Assembly (NCBI GenBank): GCA_902727895.1
Contig: CACVAP010000059.1
Coordinates: 30,071 to 94,070 of the forward strand
Source of the DNA: an uncultured Sulfurovum sp.
Lineage (GTDB): Bacteria; Campylobacterota; Campylobacteria; Campylobacterales; Sulfurovaceae
Length of the DNA stretch: 64,000 bases
Direction of reading: 5' to 3'
The translations under genes and the position numbers were made by a program. Of the stretch, positions 47,599-55,771 are shown in pieces. The notes beneath the pieces are model-generated. The model was not told the origin of the DNA and ran no database searches. It saw nothing but the letters and a program-made list of their open reading frames with translations. Within the stretch, counting starts at the first letter, position 1, and each line of letters begins with the position of its first letter.

Positions 47599-47607
47599 TG
47601 ATATAAT
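47599..47607 (+). promoter_or_regulatory. Extended -10 promoter of the DciA-like gene, leaderless geometry
   Basis: TGATATAAT ends six bases before the ATG at 47614, with no ribosome site in between. Confidence 0.55.
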
Positions 47608-47613
47608 CATCTT

Positions 47614-48057
47614 ATGAAACAAGCTAATACAATTCTTTCTCATATTCAAAATCTTCCTCAATTTAAATTACTTAAGAGTCACTACTGCTATCAAAAGTTT
47701 ATCTCACTTTTAAGCCCAAAATTTCAAAAAGCAATTGCTTTCGTCTTTGTAAGAGATGACACACTTTTTGTTGCACTCTCTCATCCTGGCTTTAAAATGG
47801 AGCTGAATTATAATAAAGATTTATTAAAAAATCTATTAAGTATGTTATCAACTACTGACAAAAAGTGTCAAACAATGAACGCTTCAAAAGTTGTTCTCTT
47901 TAATTCTAAACATCTTTCTATTCTCAAAGAAAAGCCTATAGAGTCTACCGTACCTTACTATCAAGAGATGGCTGAAGGTCAATTCACTATTCAAAGTGAT
48001 GATGAACAGCTTCAACAAGCTTTTAATAAAATAAAGAAATCTATTTCAGAGCTATAA
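47614..48057 (+). CDS. DciA/DUF721-like protein
   Basis: A 147-residue protein that looks like the DUF721 family, whose member DciA loads the replicative helicase DnaB. The relevant part is the KH-like N-terminal domain with FVRDDTLFVALSHPGFKMEL (about 45-64) followed by a helix NKDLLKNLLSML, the order seen in DUF721 (strand, then helix after a WAQEL-like position). A less ordered C-terminal tail follows. Assignment is by eye from pattern, not from strong motifs. It is a single gene with a leaderless-type promoter. Confidence 0.55.
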   Translation: MKQANTILSHIQNLPQFKLLKSHYCYQKFISLLSPKFQKAIAFVFVRDDTLFVALSHPGFKMELNYNKDLLKNLLSMLSTTDKKCQTMNASKVVLFNSKHLSILKEKPIESTVPYYQEMAEGQFTIQSDDEQLQQAFNKIKKSISEL

Positions 48058-48180
48058 CTAATAAAAAACAGTTATATAGAACCCTCCCTCTTTTATCAAC
48101 CTTTATCGAATCATTTTTCTTCAATATCTTATCTAATTTCCAACTTTATATAATAAATTATAATATATAAAAGTTGTATT

Positions 48181-48224
48181 TTGCAACACTTTTTGTTGTA
48201 AATAGTTATTTTTAATGCTATACT
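48181..48224 (+). promoter_or_regulatory. Promoter with overlapping inverted repeat for the first hybrid kinase operon
   Basis: TTGTAA (48196-48201) and extended -10 TGCTATACT (48216-48224) have a 17-base spacer, the best -35/-10 pair after that of the tRNA. An inverted repeat TTGCAACA-N5-TGTTGTAA (48181-48201, one G-T pair) covers the -35 and may be a regulator site or a hairpin. The leader to the ATG at 48324 is about 90 bases. Confidence 0.55.
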
Positions 48225-48323
48225 TCAATCGGAGAAGCTAACAGTATGATTCAATATTTTGAATACTTCATCCAAAAAAATTAAATTAATAGCTCAACAT
48301 TTTAGAGCTTAGGAGCAACAATT

Positions 48324-48743
48324 ATGTATAGATTATACACTACTATCGTCATATTATTTTTCACCTCTACCCTATTTGCCAATGCTAGTATTTCCCATTC
48401 ACAATACACAGAACTTACAAATATTGTAAAACAACAACAATTTTTAGCTAAAAATATTTTAGAAGAGTATATCAATTTTCAAGCTGATCAAAAAAGCCAT
48501 CCAAAAAAAGTAAAAATGCAAACAAGTATTCAAAATTTTAATACTAATCATAAAAAACTTATTAATAACAAAAATAATACAAAAATAATTAACGATAAGT
48601 TAGCCAAGGTAAGTGCACGATGGAAGGTTGTTAATAATCTTTCTGAAACGAAAGAACTCCCTTCATTTGTTATTGCAAGCATGAAAAATATAAATAAAAA
48701 ACTGAAAGAGCTAAGTAAACTTTACAAAGCTACTAATCGCTAA
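48324..48743 (+). CDS. Periplasmic PilJ-like helical protein
   Basis: A 139-residue exported protein: signal peptide to about residue 20, then all-helical sequence with YTELTNIVKQQQFLAKNILEEY split at about 28-49. This resembles half of the PilJ/NarX-type four-helix sensor domain, with its conserved Q-x-x-L-A/S pattern. Ribosome site AGGAGC precedes the ATG. It is the first gene of a three-gene operon with another periplasmic helical protein and a hybrid kinase, so it probably modulates the kinase from the periplasm. Confidence 0.6.
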   Translation: MYRLYTTIVILFFTSTLFANASISHSQYTELTNIVKQQQFLAKNILEEYINFQADQKSHPKKVKMQTSIQNFNTNHKKLINNKNNTKIINDKLAKVSARWKVVNNLSETKELPSFVIASMKNINKKLKELSKLYKATNR

Positions 48744-48757
48744 TAGCAGGAGGTGAA

Positions 48758-49519
48758 ATGAAAAAAAAACTTTATATTATTTTTATTATAATAACTTACG
48801 TTACGAACTCTTTTGCTTTAACAAGAGGTGATGTCCAAATTATTGAGGCAACAGAGAATATTCAGTACCTAGGTGAAAAAATTAGTACCAATTACTTTTT
48901 ACTCTATAAAAAACCAAATAATTTTATTTTGCAAAATAAATTTAGAGAAAATATAAAGCAACTTGAAAAAAACATTGAAGACATCTCTAAAACTACTAAA
49001 AATAAAAAGACTACTAAATTTATATTACAATTTTATGTTCTTAGTTTAGAAGACATAAAAGAGCTTATTCTCGAAACCCCTAATCATGCAGATGCCCAAC
49101 TTATGTTAGATGCGAGTAAAGCCTTTTTAGAAGGTGCTAGAGGTATCGCAAATGAGCATCAATATGAATCTTCAAAAGAAGAAGAGATGCTTGTACGATG
49201 TAAAGAGCTTATATATCTTATTGAAAGTGTCAGCAAATATTATATGGCATTTCAGATTGGACTAAAAGATAAAGAGCATGATAAGTCCCTGAGTGATGTA
49301 ATTCAAAAGATTAACAAGGATTTAAAATATATTTCGAAATATCCTTATAGCCAAGTAGAACATCGAAAGTTAAATCAAATTAAAAATATATGGAGTCATA
49401 ACCAATACTTTTTTATAAACAGAGAAGAGGCTACATTTCCTAACCTTCTATTAGCTTCCAACGAATACATTCAAGAATTACTCATCAATTTAGAAAAACA
49501 CCATAAAGAAAACCTATAA
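48758..49519 (+). CDS. Periplasmic helical protein, PilJ-like, partner of hybrid kinase
   Basis: A 253-residue exported protein: signal peptide to about FA (20), then long amphipathic helices without cysteines, rich in Lys/Glu/Asn. The start ATENIQYLGEKISTNYFLLY (about 28-47) matches the helical pattern of the preceding gene, and a second copy of the pattern seems to occur at about 145-170 (LIYLIESVSKYYMAFQIGL). Strong ribosome site GGAGG. Position between the smaller helical protein and the kinase gene suggests a sensing complex. Exact family not recognised. Confidence 0.6.
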   Translation: MKKKLYIIFIIITYVTNSFALTRGDVQIIEATENIQYLGEKISTNYFLLYKKPNNFILQNKFRENIKQLEKNIEDISKTTKNKKTTKFILQFYVLSLEDIKELILETPNHADAQLMLDASKAFLEGARGIANEHQYESSKEEEMLVRCKELIYLIESVSKYYMAFQIGLKDKEHDKSLSDVIQKINKDLKYISKYPYSQVEHRKLNQIKNIWSHNQYFFINREEATFPNLLLASNEYIQELLINLEKHHKENL

Positions 49520-49535
49520 ATAGGTAGAGGCTAAC

Positions 49536-52145
49536 ATGAAACTATTTTCTAAACAAACGATATCAACATTACTTATTTTCATTACAACTATTTCTCTGGT
49601 TATTTCACTTTATTATGCATTTCAGAAGTATTTACTTTATAAAAACAGCGAGCAAATAATTACAAAAAGAGAAAGTTTTGAAAATGCAAATAAGTTTTTA
49701 CTCTCTTTAGAAAAAGAAAGATTAAAGTCTTGCCTCTACCTAAGTAGTCCTAATCAAAAAAACTTAGATAAGCTCAATAAACAACGAATAAAAGTAAACA
49801 CTCATATTAAAGAAAATAACAAACTAGAGCTGACTCAAGAGATAAAGAATTTACTTAGTATACGCCAAGATTTAAATACTCTCTCCTCGGATTATCGTTT
49901 GTTAATTTATGAACGTTTTCATTTAAATATTATTGCCCCTATAATATTAAAGATGGAAAAGTTAAATCTTCTCCAAAATGACAAATATGAACTTGCATTT
50001 ATAAAATTACGAGAAAATTTTAATATGGAAAATAGTTTTTTAGCGTTCACTTTAACAAAACAAAATGTGATGACTGATAATGATGTATTGTTTTGGGAAA
50101 AAATTATAAATCTAAGAGAACTTCCTATTTTTGATATTGAAGAAACTAAAGCGCGCATAAGTAAAGAACTCGATGAGAATACCATTCCTTTATTCTCTCA
50201 AATTCAAGAATTCTATAATATGAAAGATTTTTCAAACATGGGTCAAAAGGAACGTGTTGAACTTTTTGTCTCTGCAAAAAAAGGTATATATAGTATTAGC
50301 TTTGCACAATGGCTAAATAAAATGCGTCCACAACAAACCAAACTTAGACGAATTCAAAATTTATATAATACTCACATAATGAATACTTTAAAAAACCAGA
50401 GTAAACTACACTATAAAAATATGGATCGATACACAATTATTGCCTTACTCATGTTTATAGTATCAGGTCTTATCTTTGCCATACTCAATATTTTAAATAA
50501 AGACCAAGTCCTACTTAAAAATGCAGTTAAAGAGATAGAGGTTGACTTAGATGAAAATAAAAAACGAGAAATTAAAGAGATACTCACACATAATTCAAGT
50601 TCAGAAATCTATGAATTTCTTGCTAATGAAATTAAAGAACCTAGCCGTGCCAAAGATCTTTTTCTTGCCAATATGTCTCATGAAATACGTACCCCACTCA
50701 ATGGAATCATTGGTTTTACAAAAGAATTAAAAGAAACAAGACTTTCAGAAGAACAGACAGAAATTGTAGACATTATCGAAGAAAGTTCTGGAAACTTAAT
50801 GCACATTGTTAATGATATTTTAGATTTTTCCAAAATAAAAGCTGGTAAAATCCAATTAGAAAATATTCCCTTTGATCCTATTGAAAAATTTGAAGCTGCC
50901 ATTGATACTTATATTGCCAAAGCACGTGAAAAAGAGATTGAATTAAAAATTTGTATTGATCCTGAACTTCCAACATCTGTACTTGGTGACCCCACAAAAA
51001 TAGCCCAAATACTTAACAATTTAATCTCTAATGCCATTAAGTTTACGCCTAAAAAAGGTTATGTTGAAATTAAAATTGAAACAACAAAAAAGCATACAGA
51101 TAGTAAAATCAAACTACAGTTTTCAGTTAAAGACTCAGGTATTGGTGTTACTAGTGAAGAAAAAAAGAAGATTTTTGAAGCCTTTTCTCAAGCAGATGTG
51201 AGTACAAGTAGAAAATATGGAGGTACAGGCTTAGGGCTTAGTATCGCCAGCCAATTTATTAAAAATATGGGTGGAACATTAAACCTTGAAAGTCAAATAG
51301 GCGAAGGCTCAAGATTTTTCTTTTCTATAATCTTAGAAAAACCTCAAGAATTATCAATGCGTTTTAAAAATGATTTAAGTGCTTATAAAGTAGGTTATAT
51401 TCCTCCTGTACATCATCAAAGCTTAGACAAGAATTTAAAAATTTATGTAGAGTACCAGTCTGCAAAGTTTGTAACATACTCACAACGAGTTCTTCTAAAT
51501 TTAGAAGAATCCGAACTTCCTAACTTATTATACATAGACTACAAATGTTTTGATAATGTAGAGGATTTAGACTACTTTCTTGATTTACCACTAAAAATTG
51601 TACTTATTGTTGCAGATAATAGAGAACAAGAACTTTTACCCATAGTAAATAAAATAGATAAGATATTACATAAACCTGTTAACTTGACACGAACATTAAA
51701 GTCTTTAGAAATACTCAAAGAAGAAATTAAAAAGTCTCCTACGGAAGTAAATATTAGTAATCCCACCTTTAATAATGCAAGTGCACTGGTTGCCGAAGAT
51801 AACTCAATCAATCAAAAACTCATTAAAAGTATACTTCAAAGACTTGGTCTTAATGTTACGGTAGTCTCTAATGGTAAAGAAGCACTTATGTTAAGAAAAA
51901 AACATGAATATGATATTATATTTATGGATATACAGATGCCTGTCATGGGTGGAATAGAAGCTTCAAAAGAAATCATTTCATTTGAAAAAACCTCAGCTAA
52001 AAAGCATATTCCCATTGTTGCATTAACAGCTAATGCCTTGACGGGAGACAAAGAAAAGTATATGGCAGAAGGAATGGATGCATACCTTTCTAAGCCAATG
52101 GATTTAGAGAAATTAAAGAAAGTTTTAGTTGACTTTATTGACTAA
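49536..52145 (+). CDS. Hybrid sensor histidine kinase with receiver domain
   Basis: An 869-residue inner membrane kinase. Membrane segments at about 8-28 and 300-320 enclose a 270-residue helical periplasmic sensor domain. HisKA follows with His382 in MSHEIRTPLNGIIGF, and an ATPase domain with NLISNAIKF, DSGIGV and GGTGLGLSIAS. Residues about 610-730 look like a receiver of degenerate sequence (LLYIDYKCFDN, then KILHKPVN). The C-terminal receiver is intact with Asp798 in FMDIQMPVMGG and Lys in SKPMD. The ribosome site is weak (GGTAGAGG upstream). The partner proteins are the two periplasmic ones before it; no separate regulator gene follows. Confidence 0.9.
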   Translation: MKLFSKQTISTLLIFITTISLVISLYYAFQKYLLYKNSEQIITKRESFENANKFLLSLEKERLKSCLYLSSPNQKNLDKLNKQRIKVNTHIKENNKLELTQEIKNLLSIRQDLNTLSSDYRLLIYERFHLNIIAPIILKMEKLNLLQNDKYELAFIKLRENFNMENSFLAFTLTKQNVMTDNDVLFWEKIINLRELPIFDIEETKARISKELDENTIPLFSQIQEFYNMKDFSNMGQKERVELFVSAKKGIYSISFAQWLNKMRPQQTKLRRIQNLYNTHIMNTLKNQSKLHYKNMDRYTIIALLMFIVSGLIFAILNILNKDQVLLKNAVKEIEVDLDENKKREIKEILTHNSSSEIYEFLANEIKEPSRAKDLFLANMSHEIRTPLNGIIGFTKELKETRLSEEQTEIVDIIEESSGNLMHIVNDILDFSKIKAGKIQLENIPFDPIEKFEAAIDTYIAKAREKEIELKICIDPELPTSVLGDPTKIAQILNNLISNAIKFTPKKGYVEIKIETTKKHTDSKIKLQFSVKDSGIGVTSEEKKKIFEAFSQADVSTSRKYGGTGLGLSIASQFIKNMGGTLNLESQIGEGSRFFFSIILEKPQELSMRFKNDLSAYKVGYIPPVHHQSLDKNLKIYVEYQSAKFVTYSQRVLLNLEESELPNLLYIDYKCFDNVEDLDYFLDLPLKIVLIVADNREQELLPIVNKIDKILHKPVNLTRTLKSLEILKEEIKKSPTEVNISNPTFNNASALVAEDNSINQKLIKSILQRLGLNVTVVSNGKEALMLRKKHEYDIIFMDIQMPVMGGIEASKEIISFEKTSAKKHIPIVALTANALTGDKEKYMAEGMDAYLSKPMDLEKLKKVLVDFID

Positions 52146-52184
52146 AATTTCTAATCAAAACATTGAATTCTACTGATATTAAGC

Positions 52185-52190
52185 TACAAT
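52185..52190 (+). promoter_or_regulatory. -10 element of uvrC, leaderless geometry
   Basis: TACAAT ends six bases before the uvrC ATG at 52197; no ribosome site lies between. Confidence 0.4.
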
Positions 52191-52196
52191 ACATGC

Positions 52197-53993
52197 ATGA
52201 TAACAACCATTCAAAACCTTCCTGATGATCCAGGTGTTTACCAATATTTTGACCAGAATGATAGACTTCTTTATGTCGGAAAAGCTAAAAATTTAAAGAA
52301 TCGTGTTAAGTCCTATTGGCGTTTTACTCCAGAGCTTCATCCCAATCCAAAGCAAGGTTTACGTATTTTACGTATGTTAGAACAGGCTGTCAAAATTGAA
52401 TACATCATTGTTGAAAGTGAAGATGATGCACTTATTTTAGAAAACTCCCTCATCAAGCAGTTGAATCCAAAATATAATATTTTATTACGTGATGACAAAA
52501 CTTACCCTTATATTTATATAGATGAATCACAAGACTATCCTCGTTTTGAACTAACCCGTAAAGTTGTTAAAGGAAAAAATATTTCTTACTATGGACCATT
52601 TCCTAATGGTGGTAAAGTTTTACTTGACACCCTTTATGAACTTTTTCCTTTGGTTCAAAAAAAATCCTGTCTTCGTGAAGGAAAAGCCTGTCTTTTTCAT
52701 CAAATAGAAAAATGTCTAGCACCTTGTGAAGGAAAAATTAGCCCTTCTGAGTATCAAAAAATTGTAAATGATGTCAAAAAATCCATCTCCAAACGCTCTA
52801 TTTTAATTGAACAACTAAATGGTAAAATGGTAGAGTTTGCAATGAATGAACGTTATGAAGAAGCAGCAACCATGCGTGACAATATTAAGACCATTGAAGC
52901 ACTTAGTATAAGTTCAAATATTGATTTAGCCAACAATGAAAATTTAGATATTTTTGCCATTATTAATACTGAAAGTCGTGGTGTTATTGTTAAACTTTTT
53001 ATGCGTGCTGGACGTGTTATTTCTTCTTCTTTTTCAACTTTTAGAGCTTCTGATATGTATGATGAAAATGAAGCTTATAAACAAGCCCTTTTAGAGTTTT
53101 ATCATGTAGACTCTCCTCAAATATCTAAAACTATTTTAGTAGCCCATGCCTTTGAAGATCAAGAAGAAGTTGCTACCCTACTTTCTAAACGTCTTGAACG
53201 AAAAATAGAAATTCTACATCCACTCCGTGGGGCTAAATCCAATCTCATTACCCTAGCACTAAAAAACGCTGAAGAAGTACTCAAAAAAGACATGCAAAAA
53301 GAGAAAATTGAACCTAACATAGCTGAACTTTTTGAACTTTCAAAAGTACCTTATCACATTGAATCTTTTGATAACTCACATATGATGGGAGTAGCCACTG
53401 TCGGTGCTATGGTAGTTTGGTCGGAAGGACAATGGTCTAAATCAAATTACCGACGTTATGCTCTGGAAGCAAAAGATGAATATGGTCAAATGAAAGAGAT
53501 GTTAAGTCGTCGAATTGAAAGTTTTTCAAAGAACTCACCCCCTGATTTATGGATACTTGATGGAGGAGAAACCCTAAGAAGACTCGCCGTCTCACTACTT
53601 GTCACAGCTAAGGTACATTTAGACGTTATTGCCATTGCTAAAGAAAAGTTAGATGCTAAGGCACATAGAGCCAAAGGTGCTGCCAAAGACATCATCTATA
53701 CAGAACAGTCTGTTTTTGAATTAAAGACCACAGATAAACGCTTACAGTGGGTACAAAGACAAAGAGATGAAGCGCACCGTTTTGCCATTACCTATCATCA
53801 AAATAAAAAACGAAAAGACGATACTCAAAATTCTTTACTTCAAAAAAAGGGTATAGGTCCAGCTACTATTAAAAAACTACTTAACTATTTTGGTACCTTT
53901 AAAGCCATTGAAACAGCTTCACATAAGGAGCTTTCAGTCGCATCTTCTGAAAAAATTGCTAATATATTAAAAACAGATAATGTTAAATACTAA
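52197..53993 (+). CDS. uvrC: Excinuclease ABC subunit C (UvrC)
   Basis: Makes both incisions in nucleotide excision repair after UvrAB damage marking. The 598 residues hold, in order, the GIY-YIG nuclease (PGVYQYFDQNDRLLYVGKA, about 12-30), a cysteine cluster (Cys near 154, 162, 166, 174) in CLREGKACLFHQIEKC, the UVR UvrB-binding motif (about 203-235), the RNase H-like UvrC domain (ESFDNSHMMG near 390; ILDGGE) and a C-terminal helix-hairpin-helix (KKGIGPATIKKLLNYFG). Length is normal. It lies between two signalling loci with no functional link to them. Confidence 0.97.
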   Translation: MITTIQNLPDDPGVYQYFDQNDRLLYVGKAKNLKNRVKSYWRFTPELHPNPKQGLRILRMLEQAVKIEYIIVESEDDALILENSLIKQLNPKYNILLRDDKTYPYIYIDESQDYPRFELTRKVVKGKNISYYGPFPNGGKVLLDTLYELFPLVQKKSCLREGKACLFHQIEKCLAPCEGKISPSEYQKIVNDVKKSISKRSILIEQLNGKMVEFAMNERYEEAATMRDNIKTIEALSISSNIDLANNENLDIFAIINTESRGVIVKLFMRAGRVISSSFSTFRASDMYDENEAYKQALLEFYHVDSPQISKTILVAHAFEDQEEVATLLSKRLERKIEILHPLRGAKSNLITLALKNAEEVLKKDMQKEKIEPNIAELFELSKVPYHIESFDNSHMMGVATVGAMVVWSEGQWSKSNYRRYALEAKDEYGQMKEMLSRRIESFSKNSPPDLWILDGGETLRRLAVSLLVTAKVHLDVIAIAKEKLDAKAHRAKGAAKDIIYTEQSVFELKTTDKRLQWVQRQRDEAHRFAITYHQNKKRKDDTQNSLLQKKGIGPATIKKLLNYFGTFKAIETASHKELSVASSEKIANILKTDNVKY

Positions 53994-54156
53994 TAATTAT
54001 CTATGTAACAGAACATACCCTATTATATACTGTAATTCATAGCTTATCTATTTAAACTAATTTTACAAAATAATATTAGTTTAATTTTAGTCTTAGTCTT
54101 TTTATAATAAAGTTATTCATTAGTTAAACACTATAACTTTAACCAAAGGGAGTCAT

Positions 54157-54558
54157 GTGCATCGTCCTATAGCATTAGATGTTGAATATACATTTACTAA
54201 CAACTTAATATATGAAACTGATTCACAGGGTATCATCACATACGCAAACCAAAACTTTTGTGAGGTATCAGGCTTTAGAAGAGAAGAACTTATTGGTAAA
54301 AATCATTCAATTTTTAAACACCCTGATGTTCCAAATAATTTATATGACAACTTATGGTCAACAGAAAAGCGCCTAAAGCAATGGTTTTCAGTACTAAAAA
54401 ATATGCGTCGAGATGGTATGTACTTTTGGTCAGACATTCATTGCACAATTAAATATGATAATGATAAAGAAGCTGGTTTTTTAATTGTTCACAAACCAAC
54501 ATCTTCATTAAATGTCGAAGAAGAAACAGAGCGATATGCTCAATATAATATAGAATAA
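54157..54558 (+). CDS. PAS domain protein (Aer/CetB-like)
   Basis: A 133-residue soluble protein that is a single PAS domain. Features YETDSQGIITYANQNFCEV and FRREELIGKNHSIFKHPDVP (about 20-68) followed by YFWSDIHCTIKYD match the redox- or FAD-binding PAS of Aer and of Campylobacter CetB. The GTG start is set by the strong AAAGGGAG at 54145-54152. It is the first gene of a four-gene set with an Hpt protein, a hybrid kinase and a receiver, so it is probably the sensor module. FAD-binding is inference. Confidence 0.85.
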   Translation: MHRPIALDVEYTFTNNLIYETDSQGIITYANQNFCEVSGFRREELIGKNHSIFKHPDVPNNLYDNLWSTEKRLKQWFSVLKNMRRDGMYFWSDIHCTIKYDNDKEAGFLIVHKPTSSLNVEEETERYAQYNIE

Positions 54559-54571
54559 GCGAGGCAAACAC

Positions 54572-55762
54572 ATGTATTATGGATATAATGATGATAGAGA
54601 GCTAGTATTAGCAGATGAAGCATTTATTGAACTTTTAGGGTTTAGCTCATTTAAAGAATTAAGAGCTTCAAATATCATGGATAATCTCAAATTTGAAAAT
54701 AAACAAATAATTATTAAACAAAGCAATCAAATTATTAATTCAGATTTTTTACACCATGAAATATACGGTATAAACGAAGAATTTTATTTAGTGGAGCTTC
54801 AAAATACTCAAGTAGAGTCACTAGGAGGATTAGCTCCAAGTAAAAAGGCTCTAATCACAAACTATCAAGCAATTTATCTGGATGTTAATAAAATTTCAGA
54901 AGATATTGGGCTTTCAGTTAACGACTATAAACTCTATTTAGATAGTTTTATTGATCAATCAATCATTGATGAAGAACGTCTTTTAGAGGGTAATGATAAA
55001 GTTGTAAAAAATCTTTCTAACTTAGCCCTAACACTAAAAATACCACAAATTAATATTCTACTTTTAAAGATTCAAAAGCTTTCTCATCGTGAGCGTATGC
55101 CATTAATTGACCAATATTACACTAAGTTGGCTCTTTTGACTCTAGAAAGACCAGAGAACTATGAAGATGATGAAGCTGACAATATTGTTGAAGAAGATAA
55201 AGGTGATAACAGAGACCAAGAAGAAGTACTCAATGCTAGATTCTCTGATTTACTTAAGAATATAGATGATAAAGAAGAGGGTACAGATGAGTTTAATCTA
55301 GATGAACTTCATGAAGACGTTACAGCTAATCAACCTAAACAAAATAAAATAACCAATGACTTTATATCTCCAACGGAGACAAATAAAGGTCAAGAAGTAG
55401 GTACAGTCTCACTTGAAAATGTACCTGTATTACCAATTTCATACAATCCACAAACAGCAGCTGATGAACTCAATTTACCAGTTGTTCTTATTGAAGAATT
55501 TGTTGATGACTTTATTGAACAGGCACGACAAGACAAAGACCACCTTTTAACTTCATATTACCAAAAAGACATGGATAATATTCATGAATTGGGACATAAA
55601 CTAAAAGGCGCTGCTAGTAACTTACGTATTAACGAACTTTCAGATATTCTTGAAGAAATTCAATTTTGTTCTGACCATTCACAGTTAGAAGAGTTATTTA
55701 TAAAATACTGGGGTCATTTCCTCTCACTAGAGAGCTACATGAACCAGATTAAAAGAACTTAG
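54572..55762 (+). CDS. Hpt phosphotransfer protein with N-terminal PAS-like region
   Basis: A 396-residue cytoplasmic protein. The N-terminus (about 1-80, YYGYNDDRELVLADEAFIEL) resembles a degenerate PAS domain. A helical middle part (about 95-200) and an acidic linker (about 205-275, many Glu/Asp) follow. The C-terminal Hpt domain (about 295-390) has phospho-accepting His342 in HELGHKLKGAASNLR. It carries phosphate between receivers of the neighbouring kinase and the final regulator. Ribosome site GAGG; 13 bases behind the PAS gene. Confidence 0.82.
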   Translation: MYYGYNDDRELVLADEAFIELLGFSSFKELRASNIMDNLKFENKQIIIKQSNQIINSDFLHHEIYGINEEFYLVELQNTQVESLGGLAPSKKALITNYQAIYLDVNKISEDIGLSVNDYKLYLDSFIDQSIIDEERLLEGNDKVVKNLSNLALTLKIPQINILLLKIQKLSHRERMPLIDQYYTKLALLTLERPENYEDDEADNIVEEDKGDNRDQEEVLNARFSDLLKNIDDKEEGTDEFNLDELHEDVTANQPKQNKITNDFISPTETNKGQEVGTVSLENVPVLPISYNPQTAADELNLPVVLIEEFVDDFIEQARQDKDHLLTSYYQKDMDNIHELGHKLKGAASNLRINELSDILEEIQFCSDHSQLEELFIKYWGHFLSLESYMNQIKRT

Positions 55763-55771
55763 GGATAAAAA

